Counted from the first letter of the stretch, positions 48,787 through 56,744 are shown. The stretch is 64,000 nucleotides of DNA from Pseudomonas putida W15Oct28 (GCF_000708715.2 NZ_JENB01000005.1:145741-209740), one strand, 5' to 3'. The notes: generated by a model from the sequence alone, not told the origin. Numbers and translations: made by a program.

Positions 48787-49869
48787 ATGGAATTCGTAGA
48801 GCGACTGAACGCGTTATCAGCCAAAATCCGCCAGCAGGGTCCTGCTATCCAGACTGAGGAGGCAACCAAAATTGCCTTTGTCATGCCTTTCATCAACTCC
48901 GTCTTGGGCTACGACGTCTTTGATCCCTCGGAGGTGACCCCAGAGTACGTCTGCGACGTTGGAACAAAAAAGGGAGAGAAGATCGACTACGCCATCATGA
49001 AAAATGGCGAAATCCAGATTCTGATTGAGTGCAAGAAGATTGGTGAGCCACTGCACATCAATCATGCAAGTCAGCTTTTCCGGTACTTCCACGTCACTAC
49101 AGCCCGTATCTCGATCCTTACCAACGGTCAGGTTTATCGGTTCTTTACTGATCTTGATGCCCCTAACAAGATGGATGAGAAGCCATTCTTGGAGCTGGAT
49201 CTTCTAGATATAGATGAACACGCTCTCCCTGAGCTGCAGAAGCTAACCAAGTCCGCATTTGATGTAGACTCGATTATCAGTGCCGCGGGTGAGCTGAAGT
49301 ACGTTGGGCAGATTAAAAAAGAGATGGCTTCCCAATTCAGTCAGCCAAGCGATGACTTCGTTAAGTTCTTCGCTACTCGGGTCTACGATGGGATCATCAC
49401 TCAGAAGGTTAGGGAGCAGTTCACGACCCTGACCCGTAAAGCTGCGATCCAGTTCTTGGGGGATCAGATCAATGACCGCCTGAAGTCTGCCATGAGCGGT
49501 GCAGTGGAGCCTTCGTATGCTATGGAGGCTGTCGAAAGTAGCACGGTTTCGGAGCCTGCTGAAGACAGTGCTGAAGACCAGATCCAGACGACGCTTGAGG
49601 AACTGGAAGGGTTTCATATGGTCAAGGCAATCGTTAGGGCGGTTGTTGATGCGAAGCGAATCGTTCACCGTGATACCAAGAGTTATTTTGGTATTTTACT
49701 CGATGACAATAACCGTAAGCCGATTTGCCGGTTGCACTTCAATCGGAGCCAAAAGTATATCGGTCTATTCGATGCTGACAAGAACGAGACTCGACATCCT
49801 ATCGCCTCGCTGGATGAAATTTATGGGTTCGCGGAGCAATTGAAAGGCGCCATCTCCTTGTACGAGTAA
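48787..49869 (+). CDS. PD-(D/E)xK nuclease-like protein (type I restriction R N-terminal type)
   Basis: A 360-residue protein whose first ~150 residues match the HSDR_N-type nuclease domain. The catalytic pattern is visible as D68 in EKIDYAI and E81-C-K83 in IQILIECKK, with the upstream helix glutamate in QTEEATKIAF. No helicase or methylase part follows, and no hsdM/hsdS neighbour exists. A separate conserved C-terminal domain (about 280-360; YFGILLDDNNRKPICRLHF) follows a helical middle. GAGGAG precedes the ATG at 48787. Lower GC than the core genes and inserted just after ffs, so probably acquired. Likely DNA cleavage or a solitary defence role, unproven. Confidence 0.8.
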   Translation: MEFVERLNALSAKIRQQGPAIQTEEATKIAFVMPFINSVLGYDVFDPSEVTPEYVCDVGTKKGEKIDYAIMKNGEIQILIECKKIGEPLHINHASQLFRYFHVTTARISILTNGQVYRFFTDLDAPNKMDEKPFLELDLLDIDEHALPELQKLTKSAFDVDSIISAAGELKYVGQIKKEMASQFSQPSDDFVKFFATRVYDGIITQKVREQFTTLTRKAAIQFLGDQINDRLKSAMSGAVEPSYAMEAVESSTVSEPAEDSAEDQIQTTLEELEGFHMVKAIVRAVVDAKRIVHRDTKSYFGILLDDNNRKPICRLHFNRSQKYIGLFDADKNETRHPIASLDEIYGFAEQLKGAISLYE

Positions 49870-49950
49870 GAAGGCTTGCTCATCGTGCCGGGGCAGGTAG
49901 GTGGCCTCGGCATGGGTATTCAGCGAGTCAGAGAAATAGGTAGGGTCGCC

Positions 49951-49993
49951 GGTCGCGGTTGGAACGGCAGCTAGCTGCCGCCCCACCGCGACC
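49951..49993. terminator. Nested palindrome between convergent genes
   Basis: GGTCGCGGT ... ACCGCGACC enclose CGGCAGCTAGCTGCCG, itself a perfect 16-base palindrome. It sits between the nuclease-like gene (+) and a lipoprotein gene (-). No T-run, but a strong structure. Confidence 0.5.
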
Positions 49994-50004
49994 TCAGCAG
50001 GCAC

Positions 50005-50565
50005 TCATTGTTGTAAAGAAACTTGCTTGGCCTCTGGATTTAGCGCCTTGAGACGCTTCAGCAGTGTGCTTATATTGGTACGCGCTGAGCCCTCATTGGC
50101 CAGGCGAAGTCGCTTGATCGCGATAAGGGAGTCACCGACGCCAGCAGTAAATGGAGTTCGAACAACTTCTCGAAAGACAACCGTGTTTGAGCTCGACTCG
50201 GTCAGTGTGTACTCGGCCTCGCAAGTCACTTCAAAGTCCAGACCAAATAGGGGTTGGTCGACGCGTAGCAGGCTGGCCCGCAGGGTGTAAGCAGCGGGCT
50301 TTTCACTCAGCAGGCCGGCATTGGCAAGTGATTGCTTGAGTGCGGCGCCGAAGTCGGGGCCGTCAATTTCCGAAGTCCAGAGAGGGTTGGTGGTGTCTCC
50401 GCCATTTACCTCGGTCACTTGGATGTTGCTGTGCAGGCGGTGGTCATAGAATTGCGCATCGGTTTGATCGGATGTTACGGACATCCCGGAGATCTGGGCA
50501 GGTGAAGCACACCCTGTGCAAAGCGCAATAAATGCCGAGGCTAGAAACAGACGGAAGTAGGTCAC
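50005..50565 (-). CDS. Predicted lipoprotein, unknown function (186 aa)
   Basis: Signal peptide with lipobox LCTGC (Cys19) marks an outer-membrane or periplasmic lipoprotein. The mature part (DQTDAQFYDHRLHSNIQV, VTEVNGGDTTNPLW, SLANAGLLSEKPAAYTLRA) resembles proteins with a YajG-like or LptE-like β-fold but I cannot name a family. Start is GTG 50565, eight bases after AAGGAT. Same strand as another lipoprotein gene 145 bases upstream. Confidence 0.75.
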   Translation of the reverse strand: MTYFRLFLASAFIALCTGCASPAQISGMSVTSDQTDAQFYDHRLHSNIQVTEVNGGDTTNPLWTSEIDGPDFGAALKQSLANAGLLSEKPAAYTLRASLLRVDQPLFGLDFEVTCEAEYTLTESSSNTVVFREVVRTPFTAGVGDSLIAIKRLRLANEGSARTNISTLLKRLKALNPEAKQVSLQQ

Positions 50566-50710
50566 TCGAATAATCCTTGAATGGTATGTCAGTCACACAA
50601 GACAGAAGCCATACCTCTTGTATGGCCTCAGTGGTTTCAACGCCCGCCTTGGGCAGCATCATTGAAACGTGTATGCCTCATGCCGAGCGTTGCGCCGATT
50701 GGCAGAGCCT

Positions 50711-51136
50711 TTACAGGTTGTACTTTTCATCGACCCTGCGTTTGTCGAGCGTGTAGCGCTTGAGGTCGATCGCGTCAGACTCCAACTTGGTATCAAGTTC
50801 GTCCATGTCGTGCTTTTTCAGCGTTGCAACGTGAGCTTTGGTGGCTTGGTAGTTGATGAACTCTGCCGCGTCATGCCCGCTTACTGGGTCCCAGAGAATG
50901 GAAAGCGGCCAGAACAGCAGGTTTACCACGCCAAAACCGTAGGCGCGGCCATAGAACGAACCGCCACCCGGAAGTAGCCCAAGGCCGGCAGCAAGCCCAG
51001 GGCTTTTTTCTTCAACCGCGAGGTTTTTGGCGCGGTAGCTGGCAAGTTCCGACTCTTGGGCCGAATTGAGGCCGGTAGCGCAGCCAGCGCTCAACGTTAT
51101 CAGGGTGGCAGCGGTCAGATTTCTAATTGTGGACAT
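50711..51136 (-). CDS. Predicted lipoprotein, unknown function (141 aa)
   Basis: Lipobox SAGC (Cys19) after a short signal. The middle has a glycine-rich hydrophobic stretch, GLAAGLGLLPGGGSFYGRAYGFGVVNLLFWPLSILWDP (described in part), and the C-terminal third is charged and helical (LDTKLESDAIDLKRYTLDKRRVDEKY). AGGAAA precedes the ATG. Function unknown. Its promoter region holds a pair of inverted CTAAGTGTAA words. Confidence 0.72.
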   Translation of the reverse strand: MSTIRNLTAATLITLSAGCATGLNSAQESELASYRAKNLAVEEKSPGLAAGLGLLPGGGSFYGRAYGFGVVNLLFWPLSILWDPVSGHDAAEFINYQATKAHVATLKKHDMDELDTKLESDAIDLKRYTLDKRRVDEKYNL

Positions 51137-51147
51137 GCAACATTTCC

Positions 51148-51208
51148 TAAGTGTAAGTGCTGTTCTCGCGCACGGTTGGGCGTCGAGGCGCGTAACTTTA
51201 CACTTAGT
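51148..51208. promoter_or_regulatory. Inverted CTAAGTGTAA pair upstream of lipoprotein gene
   Basis: CTAAGTGTAA (51148-51157) and its exact inverse TTACACTTAG (51199-51208), 41 bases apart, flank the probable promoter. The near copy is 12 bases from the start codon. This spacing suits a dimeric repressor binding two sites, but no regulator can be named. Confidence 0.4.
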
Positions 51209-51234
51209 AGTGGCGCATTAGAATCATTGTGCCA

Positions 51235-51645
51235 TCATCTGACTGGGGCGATGTCCCCCCTGTTTTTCCCAAGCCCCGCCGCGGAGAGCTTCATCAGCCT
51301 CTGGAATTTCGGGCATGCCAAATGATCCTCTTCGGGACATTGCGCTGCGTGCCGCAAGCCCTTGCTCATCGCCTGCAAGCGCTTGATCCGCGCATCGAGC
51401 TCGTCCGCCTTGGCGATCAGCATTTGCCGGTCGACCTGTAGGTCCACCAGCATCGCCCCCACTTCATCCAGCGAAAACCCCGCAGCTTGCCCCAAGGCGA
51501 TCAATGCCAGCCTGTCCGCCACATCGGCTGCAAACTGCCGCCGCTGGCCGCGGCCGGCGAGTGACTTGAGCAAGCCTTTCTTTTCGTAGTAACGCAGTGT
51601 CGATGCGGGTACGCCTGTGCGTTTGGCGACGTCGGCAATATCCAT
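51235..51645 (-). CDS. MerR family transcriptional regulator
   Basis: A 136-residue MerR regulator: winged helix-turn-helix at 1-70 (DIADVAKRTGVPASTLRYYEKKGLL), dimer coil about 75-100, and a short C-terminal effector part with C103 and C111 (CPEEDHLACPKF), two cysteines that could bind a metal or sense oxidation. The ATG at 51645 fits the universal family start. Divergent from a DUF2938 gene whose promoter has the 19-base spacer and dyad typical of MerR targets. Confidence 0.9.
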   Translation of the reverse strand: MDIADVAKRTGVPASTLRYYEKKGLLKSLAGRGQRRQFAADVADRLALIALGQAAGFSLDEVGAMLVDLQVDRQMLIAKADELDARIKRLQAMSKGLRHAAQCPEEDHLACPKFQRLMKLSAAGLGKNRGDIAPVR

Positions 51646-51654
51646 TTCGGGCCC

Positions 51655-51685
51655 TTGACTTGAAGTTGACTTCAACTTCTATGCT
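51655..51685 (+). promoter_or_regulatory. MerR-type promoter of the DUF2938 gene
   Basis: -35 TTGACT (51655-51660), spacer of exactly 19 bases, -10 TATGCT (51680-51685). The spacer is filled by the perfect dyad GAAGTTG-actt-CAACTTC (51662-51679). The overlong spacer and dyad between the hexamers are the diagnostic layout for MerR-type activation by DNA distortion. Confidence 0.85.
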
Positions 51686-51727
51686 GCGCTGCATGGTGAT
51701 GACCGTCAACCTTCGAGGGCTTGTTCA

Positions 51728-52216
51728 ATGACGTTTACTGCGATGTTTTTAGCTGCATTGCCGATTGGCATCGGTGCCACTGTGGTGATGGATCTTTGGG
51801 GGTTACTGCTGAGGCGGCTGGGTGTCGCCACACTGAACTTCGCCATGGTCGGGCGTTGGGCGGGGCATTTGCTCAACGGGCGCGTACGGCATCAAGCGAT
51901 TGCCAAGGCCGAACCGGTACGAAATGAGCTGGCGTGGGGATGGGGAATTCATTACGCCATCGGCGTGCTGTTCGCGATGCTGCTGGTTGCGGTCGTAGGA
52001 GAGGGGTGGTTGCTGTCGCCTACTTTGTTACCTGCAGTAGTTGTTGGCGTAGGTACGGTCGTGGCGCCGCTGTGCTTCATGCAGCCGGTGATGGGGGCGG
52101 GGTTCTTTGCGTCCAGAACGCCGACGCCTGCGCGGAACTGCCTGAAGAGCCTGGTTACGCATTTTGTGTTTGGGGTGGGGATGTTCTTGAGTGCGGGTTT
52201 GCTGGCATTGGTGTGA
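51728..52216 (+). CDS. DUF2938 family membrane protein
   Basis: Membrane protein of 162 residues with about four segments, DUF2938 family. Shows GATVVMDLWGLLLRRLG, NELAWGWGIHYAIGVLFA and NCLKSLVTHFVFGVGMF, which are characteristic. Function not established. The divergent MerR gene and MerR-type promoter imply induction by a metal, drug or redox signal, with this protein as the response. Confidence 0.82.
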   Translation: MTFTAMFLAALPIGIGATVVMDLWGLLLRRLGVATLNFAMVGRWAGHLLNGRVRHQAIAKAEPVRNELAWGWGIHYAIGVLFAMLLVAVVGEGWLLSPTLLPAVVVGVGTVVAPLCFMQPVMGAGFFASRTPTPARNCLKSLVTHFVFGVGMFLSAGLLALV

Positions 52217-52231
52217 GTGCGACCAATTTGG

Positions 52232-52411
52232 TCAGAGCCATCTTGCAATGAATATCCCCGCAAACAGCATTCCCACTGTAGAAACTGCGCCGATGCAGAA
52301 TAGGAGCACGTCCATCCAGGGCGAATATGCTCTGAGCTTGCGCAATTCCTCGTCGAGTATCTCGGCTTCGCTCTTCATGTTCTCAGCGGGTACTTGGGTG
52401 GTGCGGCGCAT
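52232..52411 (-). CDS. Small single-span membrane protein (59 aa)
   Basis: A short frame with good gene features: AAGGA eight bases before ATG at 52411, 59 codons, then TGA. The first ~30 residues are charged (MRRTTQVPAENMKSEAEILD, then EELRKLRAYSPW), followed by one hydrophobic span (MDVLLFCIGAVSTVGMLFA) and a basic end IARWL. It converges on the DUF2938 gene with a 15-base gap. No homologue recognised; it looks like a small regulatory or scaffold membrane protein. Confidence 0.6.
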   Translation of the reverse strand: MRRTTQVPAENMKSEAEILDEELRKLRAYSPWMDVLLFCIGAVSTVGMLFAGIFIARWL

Positions 52412-52610
52412 TTGCGCTTCCTTGCGGGTGGATGACTAGGGGAATGATGCCTGCAATAACCTTGGCAATCGCAGGCATGGTGTGTTTTTAGATGGATCTG
52501 ACATCAGCCTGAGAAAACTCCTACGGCCCGTATAAGTGCAGCGAATTATCCTACGATCTCCGTCGACTCCCGTCTGATTGTCCCGGTCAACCTCGCCCAC
52601 TAGGCTTTTG

Positions 52611-52764
52611 CGGTCGCTGTCGGTTCAGCGATCGGGTGTGGAAGCCCGGGTGGTTTGGCGGCTGTCGATATGACAGTTGTGCGTGGGAGGCCTTCGGGCC
52701 TGCCGGGTTCGCCATACCCCTGGTCTTCCACCCCGCGTACAACTGTCACCCTACGTGTGGAAGC
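52611..52764 (+). ncRNA. Candidate structured RNA or cis-element upstream of DUF3077 gene
   Basis: In the 386-base gap 52412-52797. Hairpin A: CGGTCGCTG/CAGCGATCG around a six-base loop (52611-52634). A long stem P1 pairs 52671-52687 with 52732-52748, ten Watson-Crick pairs (TGACAGTTGT/ACAACTGTCA) and seven more with two wobbles. Inside P1 lie P2 (AGGCC-TTCG-GGCCT, 52688-52701) and P3 (GGGT/ACCC, 52705-52719). CTTCCAC at 52725-52731 is complementary to GTGGAAG on both sides (52638-52644 and 52757-52763), allowing two exclusive pseudoknots. No ORF explains it. Not matched to a named RNA family by me. Confidence 0.6.
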
Positions 52765-52797
52765 GAAAGGGTGTTCTCAGCCCGGTATGGTGAATTC

Positions 52798-53073
52798 ATG
52801 AAAAAACTGGTCCCCGATCCACCCCACGTCTTCGATCTGCCCCAGGGTAAATCCCTTTCCCGCGCCATCAGCGAAGGCATCGTGCCGATGGAGTTCGCGC
52901 TGATGAATGTTTCCCACTATCTGATGTTCGCCTACAGCGACAGCCGTCGGGCGCTTGAGCGTATTCAGGACGAAGAAACCAGGCAGTTATTGGAGCATGG
53001 GCTGCGGGCCATGCAGATTGCCTGGGGGCAGGCGGATGCTGTCAGCTTGGCTTTTGAGCGTAGAGGCGAGTGA
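52798..53073 (+). CDS. DUF3077 domain-containing protein (91 aa)
   Basis: Small acidic-helical protein of the DUF3077 family, found mainly in Pseudomonas and often in several copies. MKKLVPDPPHVFDLPQG leads into a helical body (GIVPMEFALMNVSHYLMFA, ALERIQDEETRQLLEHGLRA). Function unknown. The longer frame from 52636 runs through the structured element and is not believed to be coding; the ATG at 52798 has only a weak GGTG before it, so translation may depend on the leader structure. Confidence 0.75.
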   Translation: MKKLVPDPPHVFDLPQGKSLSRAISEGIVPMEFALMNVSHYLMFAYSDSRRALERIQDEETRQLLEHGLRAMQIAWGQADAVSLAFERRGE

Positions 53074-53115
53074 TTTCTGCCTTGGAGTAAGTGGAGATAT
53101 CAGGGATATCGAGTA

Positions 53116-53208
53116 ACCCTGTGGGAGCGGGTTCACCCGCGAAGAAGGCAACGCGGTGGATGGCACCGGCTTTGCCGGTGTTCGCGGGTGAACCCGCTCC
53201 CACAGGGG
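53116..53208. repeat. Composite REP element with internal hairpin
   Basis: REP (cctgtgggagcgggttcacc) - gcggtggatggcaccggc-ttt-gccggtg - REP (ttcgcgggtgaacccgctcc). Same modular order as at 48170 and, inverted, 32915. Confidence 0.88.
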
Positions 53209-53254
53209 ACGCGCAGGCTTCGCGAGCTATTTGCCTTCCATCATGTGTACCGGA

Positions 53255-54022
53255 TCAGGGGTGGGCCACAGACAGATTGTCCGGGTCGCCCGCTCCCCCA
53301 TATCGCTGCAAGATACGCTCGATCTCCCCCGACTGCTTCATCCTTACCAGCGCCCGCAACAGCCCTTGTGTCGGTATCGCCGGGTCGTTGCGCACCATGC
53401 ACCCCAGGTCCTGCTCCTCCAGCACCGCCAGCGACTGTAATTGCTGCTCAGCGGGCAAGCCCTGGTTGAACCACTGCAACGACAGCTGGTTGCTCACCGC
53501 ATGCCGATACCGCCCGGCATGCAGCTTCTGCAGCACCAGCAACTGGCTGCGGCTGTCCTCCCGGTGCAACCGGCCCTGGTCCATTAGCGGCTGCAGGGTT
53601 GAGTAGGTGTAGCCCAGCACCGTGCCGATAGGCTGGGGCGGCAGTTGCTCCGGGGGCATAGGGGTGCTGTCGCTCACGCGGCCAACCAGCACGTCGCGCT
53701 GGTGAATCAGCGGAATGCTCCACACAAAATCTCCCGGCCGGTCGTTCAACCAGCGGGTGCTGACATAGCAGCGCACATCGATATCGCCGCTGTTCATGGC
53801 CTCTTCCAGGCGTAGGCGGGCCATGACCTGGTACTGGGGGCGTGCGCCCACTTCCTTGGCCATCGCCTGCATCAGGTCATACAGCAACCCCTCTACCGGC
53901 TGGTCGCCTTCCAGGCGCACCAGTGGCATGCCCCAGCTCTCGGCCACGGAAAAGCGCAGTACCGGCTGTTCAGCCACGCCGTGGGTGCTCCAGAGCAATA
54001 GCAGGGCCAGCAATCTTCGCAA
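53255..54022 (-). CDS. Periplasmic substrate-binding protein (ABC type, SBP_bac_3-like)
   Basis: A 255-residue exported protein related to amino-acid-type solute-binding proteins. Signal LRRLLALLLLWSTHGVAEQ; mature lobes include VLRFSVAESWGMPLVRLEG and MARLRLEEAMNSGDIDVRC. TTG at 54022 is the probable start because GGGAGG lies seven bases before it. No permease or ATPase genes are adjacent, as is common for this orphan subgroup in Pseudomonas. The ligand is unknown. Divergent from dnaX. Confidence 0.8.
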   Translation of the reverse strand: MRRLLALLLLWSTHGVAEQPVLRFSVAESWGMPLVRLEGDQPVEGLLYDLMQAMAKEVGARPQYQVMARLRLEEAMNSGDIDVRCYVSTRWLNDRPGDFVWSIPLIHQRDVLVGRVSDSTPMPPEQLPPQPIGTVLGYTYSTLQPLMDQGRLHREDSRSQLLVLQKLHAGRYRHAVSNQLSLQWFNQGLPAEQQLQSLAVLEEQDLGCMVRNDPAIPTQGLLRALVRMKQSGEIERILQRYGGAGDPDNLSVAHP

Positions 54023-54146
54023 AGGCGTATCCTCCCTGAACAACGCGCCTGCCTCACAGCTTAGACGACTCGCGCAGGGTGCAATTTTGCCCCCGCTCCG
54101 CTAGCATTAGCGATCTTCCGCTCTATCAGGCTACGATGGTTTTTCG

Positions 54147-56216
54147 ATGAGTTATCAGGTTCTTGCACGTAAATGGCGTCCGCGCTCGTTCCGCGAAATG
54201 GTCGGCCAGGCCCATGTGCTGAAGGCCTTGATCAATGCCTTGGACAATCAGCGCCTGCACCACGCCTACCTGTTCACCGGTACCCGGGGCGTGGGCAAGA
54301 CGACCATCGCCCGTATTATCGCCAAGTGCCTGAACTGCGAGACCGGCATCACATCGACGCCGTGTGGCACCTGTTCGGTGTGCCGTGAAATCGACGAAGG
54401 CCGCTTCGTCGACCTGATCGAGATCGACGCCGCCAGCCGCACCAAGGTCGAGGACACCCGCGAACTGCTGGACAACGTGCAGTACGCCCCGAGCCGTGGG
54501 CGCTTCAAGGTCTACCTGATCGACGAAGTGCACATGCTCTCGACCCACTCGTTCAACGCCTTGCTCAAGACGCTGGAAGAGCCGCCGCCCTACGTCAAGT
54601 TCATCCTCGCCACCACCGACCCGCAGAAGCTGCCGGCCACCATCCTGTCCCGCTGCCTGCAGTTCTCGCTGAAGAACATGAGCCCGGAGCGGGTGGTTGA
54701 ACACCTCAGCCACGTACTGGCTGCCGAAAACGTGCCTTTCGAGCCGGATGCCCTGTGGCTGCTGGGTCGCGCGGCCGATGGCTCGATGCGTGACGCCATG
54801 AGCCTTACCGACCAGGCCATTGCCTTTGGTGAAGGCAAGGTACTGGCCGCTGATGTGCGGGCCATGCTTGGCAGCCTTGATCACGGCCAGGTCTACGGCG
54901 TGTTGCAGGCGTTGCTCGAAGGCGATGCCCGGGCTTTGCTGGAGGCGGTGCGCAACCTGGCCGAGCAGGGCCCGGACTGGGCTGGTGTGCTGGCCGAAAT
55001 GCTTAACGTGCTGCACCGTGTGGCCATTGCCCAGGCGCTGCCTGAGGCGGTGGACAACGGCCAGGGCGACCGTGAGCGCGTGCTGGCGCTGGCTTCGGCC
55101 TTGCCGGCAGAGGACGTGCAGTTCTATTACCAGATGGGCTTGATCGGCCGTCGGGACCTGCCGTTGGCGCCGGACCCGCGTGGTGGCTTCGAGATGGTCC
55201 TGCTGCGCATGCTGGCGTTCCGCCCGGCCGATACCGACGATGCGCCGAAACCGGTGCTAAAGCCAGTGGGGATCAGCCAGGCCACAGCTGATCCTGCAAC
55301 GCCGGTGGCAGCGCCCGCGGTTGCCATGGCGCCATCAGCGCCTGTCGTGGAGCCTGCTGCAGCCATTGCCGCGCCACAGGCCCCTGCGCCGGTCGAAACA
55401 CCACCCCAGCCTGTAGCCGAGCCAGTTGTGGCAGTTGAGCCTGAGCCTGCCCCTGTAATCGAGCCAGAGCCGGAGCCCGCTGCGCCGGTTATCGACCTGC
55501 CATGGGAAGAACCCGCAGCAGCGCCTGCCGTGGCGGTGGCCGAGCCTGAGCCGGCGCCAGCGCCCGTGCCCGTGCCAGTTTCTGCAGCCCCACAGGCTGC
55601 GCCGGCGCACGACGACGCGCCGCCCTTCGACCCATCTGCCTACGCCGACGTCGGCATGGACCGCGACGATGAGCCGCCGCTGGACGAAGACTATTACGGC
55701 GGTGAAAGCGACCCGGTCGGTTTCAGCTACCTGGACGAGTTGGCCGAACATGTTCAGGAAGACGTGTCCAAACCGGCCGCCGAACCGCTGCCAGCAGCCA
55801 AGCCGGCCACCGGGCTGGCCCTGCAATGGCTGGAATTATTCCCACAGTTGCCTGTGTCCGGGATGACAGGCAACATCGCGGCAAACTGTACGCTGATTGC
55901 CGCCGATGGCGACGATTGGCTGCTGCACCTGGACCCTGGCCAGGGCGCGCTGTTCAACACCACCCAGCAGCGGCGCCTGAACGATGCGCTCAACCAGCAC
56001 CTGGGGCGCACGCTGAACCTGCGTATCGAGCTGATCCTGCCCGAGCAGGAAACCCCGGCCCAGGCGGCGTCGCGCAGGCGTGCAGAGCGCCAGCAGGACG
56101 CGGTCACCTCGATCGAGCAGGATCCGTTGATCCAGCAGATGATCAAGTTGTTCGGTGCCAAGGTGCGGCAGGATACTATTGAGCCTGTAGAGGCCCTGGC
56201 CAAACAGGGCCAGTAA
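54147..56216 (+). CDS. dnaX: DNA polymerase III subunits gamma and tau
   Basis: Clamp-loader ATPase/tau (689 aa). Walker A GTRGVGKT at 45-52; zinc site C64, C73, C76, C79; Walker B DEVH at 126-129; SRC motif LSRCLQF; then a Pro/Ala/Glu-rich linker (about 365-480) and the C-terminal tau region binding polymerase. I find no A-AAA-AAG slippery heptamer, so a short gamma form would not arise by the E. coli frameshift. First gene of dnaX-ybaB-recR. Confidence 0.97.
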   Translation: MSYQVLARKWRPRSFREMVGQAHVLKALINALDNQRLHHAYLFTGTRGVGKTTIARIIAKCLNCETGITSTPCGTCSVCREIDEGRFVDLIEIDAASRTKVEDTRELLDNVQYAPSRGRFKVYLIDEVHMLSTHSFNALLKTLEEPPPYVKFILATTDPQKLPATILSRCLQFSLKNMSPERVVEHLSHVLAAENVPFEPDALWLLGRAADGSMRDAMSLTDQAIAFGEGKVLAADVRAMLGSLDHGQVYGVLQALLEGDARALLEAVRNLAEQGPDWAGVLAEMLNVLHRVAIAQALPEAVDNGQGDRERVLALASALPAEDVQFYYQMGLIGRRDLPLAPDPRGGFEMVLLRMLAFRPADTDDAPKPVLKPVGISQATADPATPVAAPAVAMAPSAPVVEPAAAIAAPQAPAPVETPPQPVAEPVVAVEPEPAPVIEPEPEPAAPVIDLPWEEPAAAPAVAVAEPEPAPAPVPVPVSAAPQAAPAHDDAPPFDPSAYADVGMDRDDEPPLDEDYYGGESDPVGFSYLDELAEHVQEDVSKPAAEPLPAAKPATGLALQWLELFPQLPVSGMTGNIAANCTLIAADGDDWLLHLDPGQGALFNTTQQRRLNDALNQHLGRTLNLRIELILPEQETPAQAASRRRAERQQDAVTSIEQDPLIQQMIKLFGAKVRQDTIEPVEALAKQGQ

Positions 56217-56280
56217 CGGATAACCATGCGGCTGGCCCTGCGCCGGGCCGCATCACATGACCCAATCGAGGTATACCCCC

Positions 56281-56616
56281 ATGATGAAAGGTGGCATGGC
56301 CGGCCTGATGAAGCAGGCCCAGCAGATGCAGGAAAAGATGCAGAAAATGCAGGAAGAGCTGGCCAACGCCGAAGTCACCGGCCAGTCTGGTGGCGGCCTG
56401 GTGAGCGTGGTGATGACCGGTCGTCACGACGTCAAGCGCGTCAGCATCGACCAAAGCCTGATGTCGACCGACGAGGACGACAAGGAAGTGCTGGAAGACC
56501 TGATCGCCGCCGCGCTGAACGATGCCGTGCGCAAGATCGAGCAGAGCAGCCAGGACAAGATGGGCGGCATGACCGCCGGCATGCAACTGCCACCGGGCTT
56601 CAAGATGCCGTTCTAA
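56281..56616 (+). CDS. ybaB: YbaB/EbfC family nucleoid-associated protein
   Basis: Small DNA-binding protein (111 aa) with the family start [20 protein letters not shown], a central [21 protein letters not shown] β-region and the C-terminal PPGFKMPF. Between dnaX and recR, the conserved place of this gene. GAGG lies nine bases before the first ATG. Closed by a strong terminator. Confidence 0.95.
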   Translation: MMKGGMAGLMKQAQQMQEKMQKMQEELANAEVTGQSGGGLVSVVMTGRHDVKRVSIDQSLMSTDEDDKEVLEDLIAAALNDAVRKIEQSSQDKMGGMTAGMQLPPGFKMPF

Positions 56617-56632
56617 GGGCATTGTGATACCC

Positions 56633-56667
56633 AAAACCGCCGCTGACATCAGCGGCGGTTTTTTTTT
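56633..56667 (+). terminator. Rho-independent terminator after ybaB
   Basis: AACCGCCGCTG-acat-CAGCGGCGGTT followed by seven more T. It separates dnaX-ybaB from recR, so recR must have its own promoter or rely on readthrough. Confidence 0.92.
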
Positions 56668-56677
56668 CCCAGATTGA

Positions 56678-56744
56678 ACACCGGCGAAGCCGGTGCCATC
56701 CACCGCGCAGGATTTTTCGCGGGCATGCCCGCTCCCACAGGGAC
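56678..56744. repeat. Truncated composite REP element
   Basis: gaacaccggcgaagccggtg - ccatccaccgcgc - REP (ttcgcgggcatgcccgctcc). This is the inverted composite of 53116 lacking its left-hand REP. Confidence 0.82.

Noticed and set aside
49765..50004. 79-codon minus-strand frame between the nuclease-like gene and the lipoprotein
   Set aside because: Half of it overlaps the nuclease gene and a strong palindrome; no ribosome site and no recognisable fold. A decayed gene fragment cannot be excluded.
52636..52797. N-terminal extension of the DUF3077 protein
   Set aside because: It would be translated from the structured element; the DUF3077 match starts after 52798.
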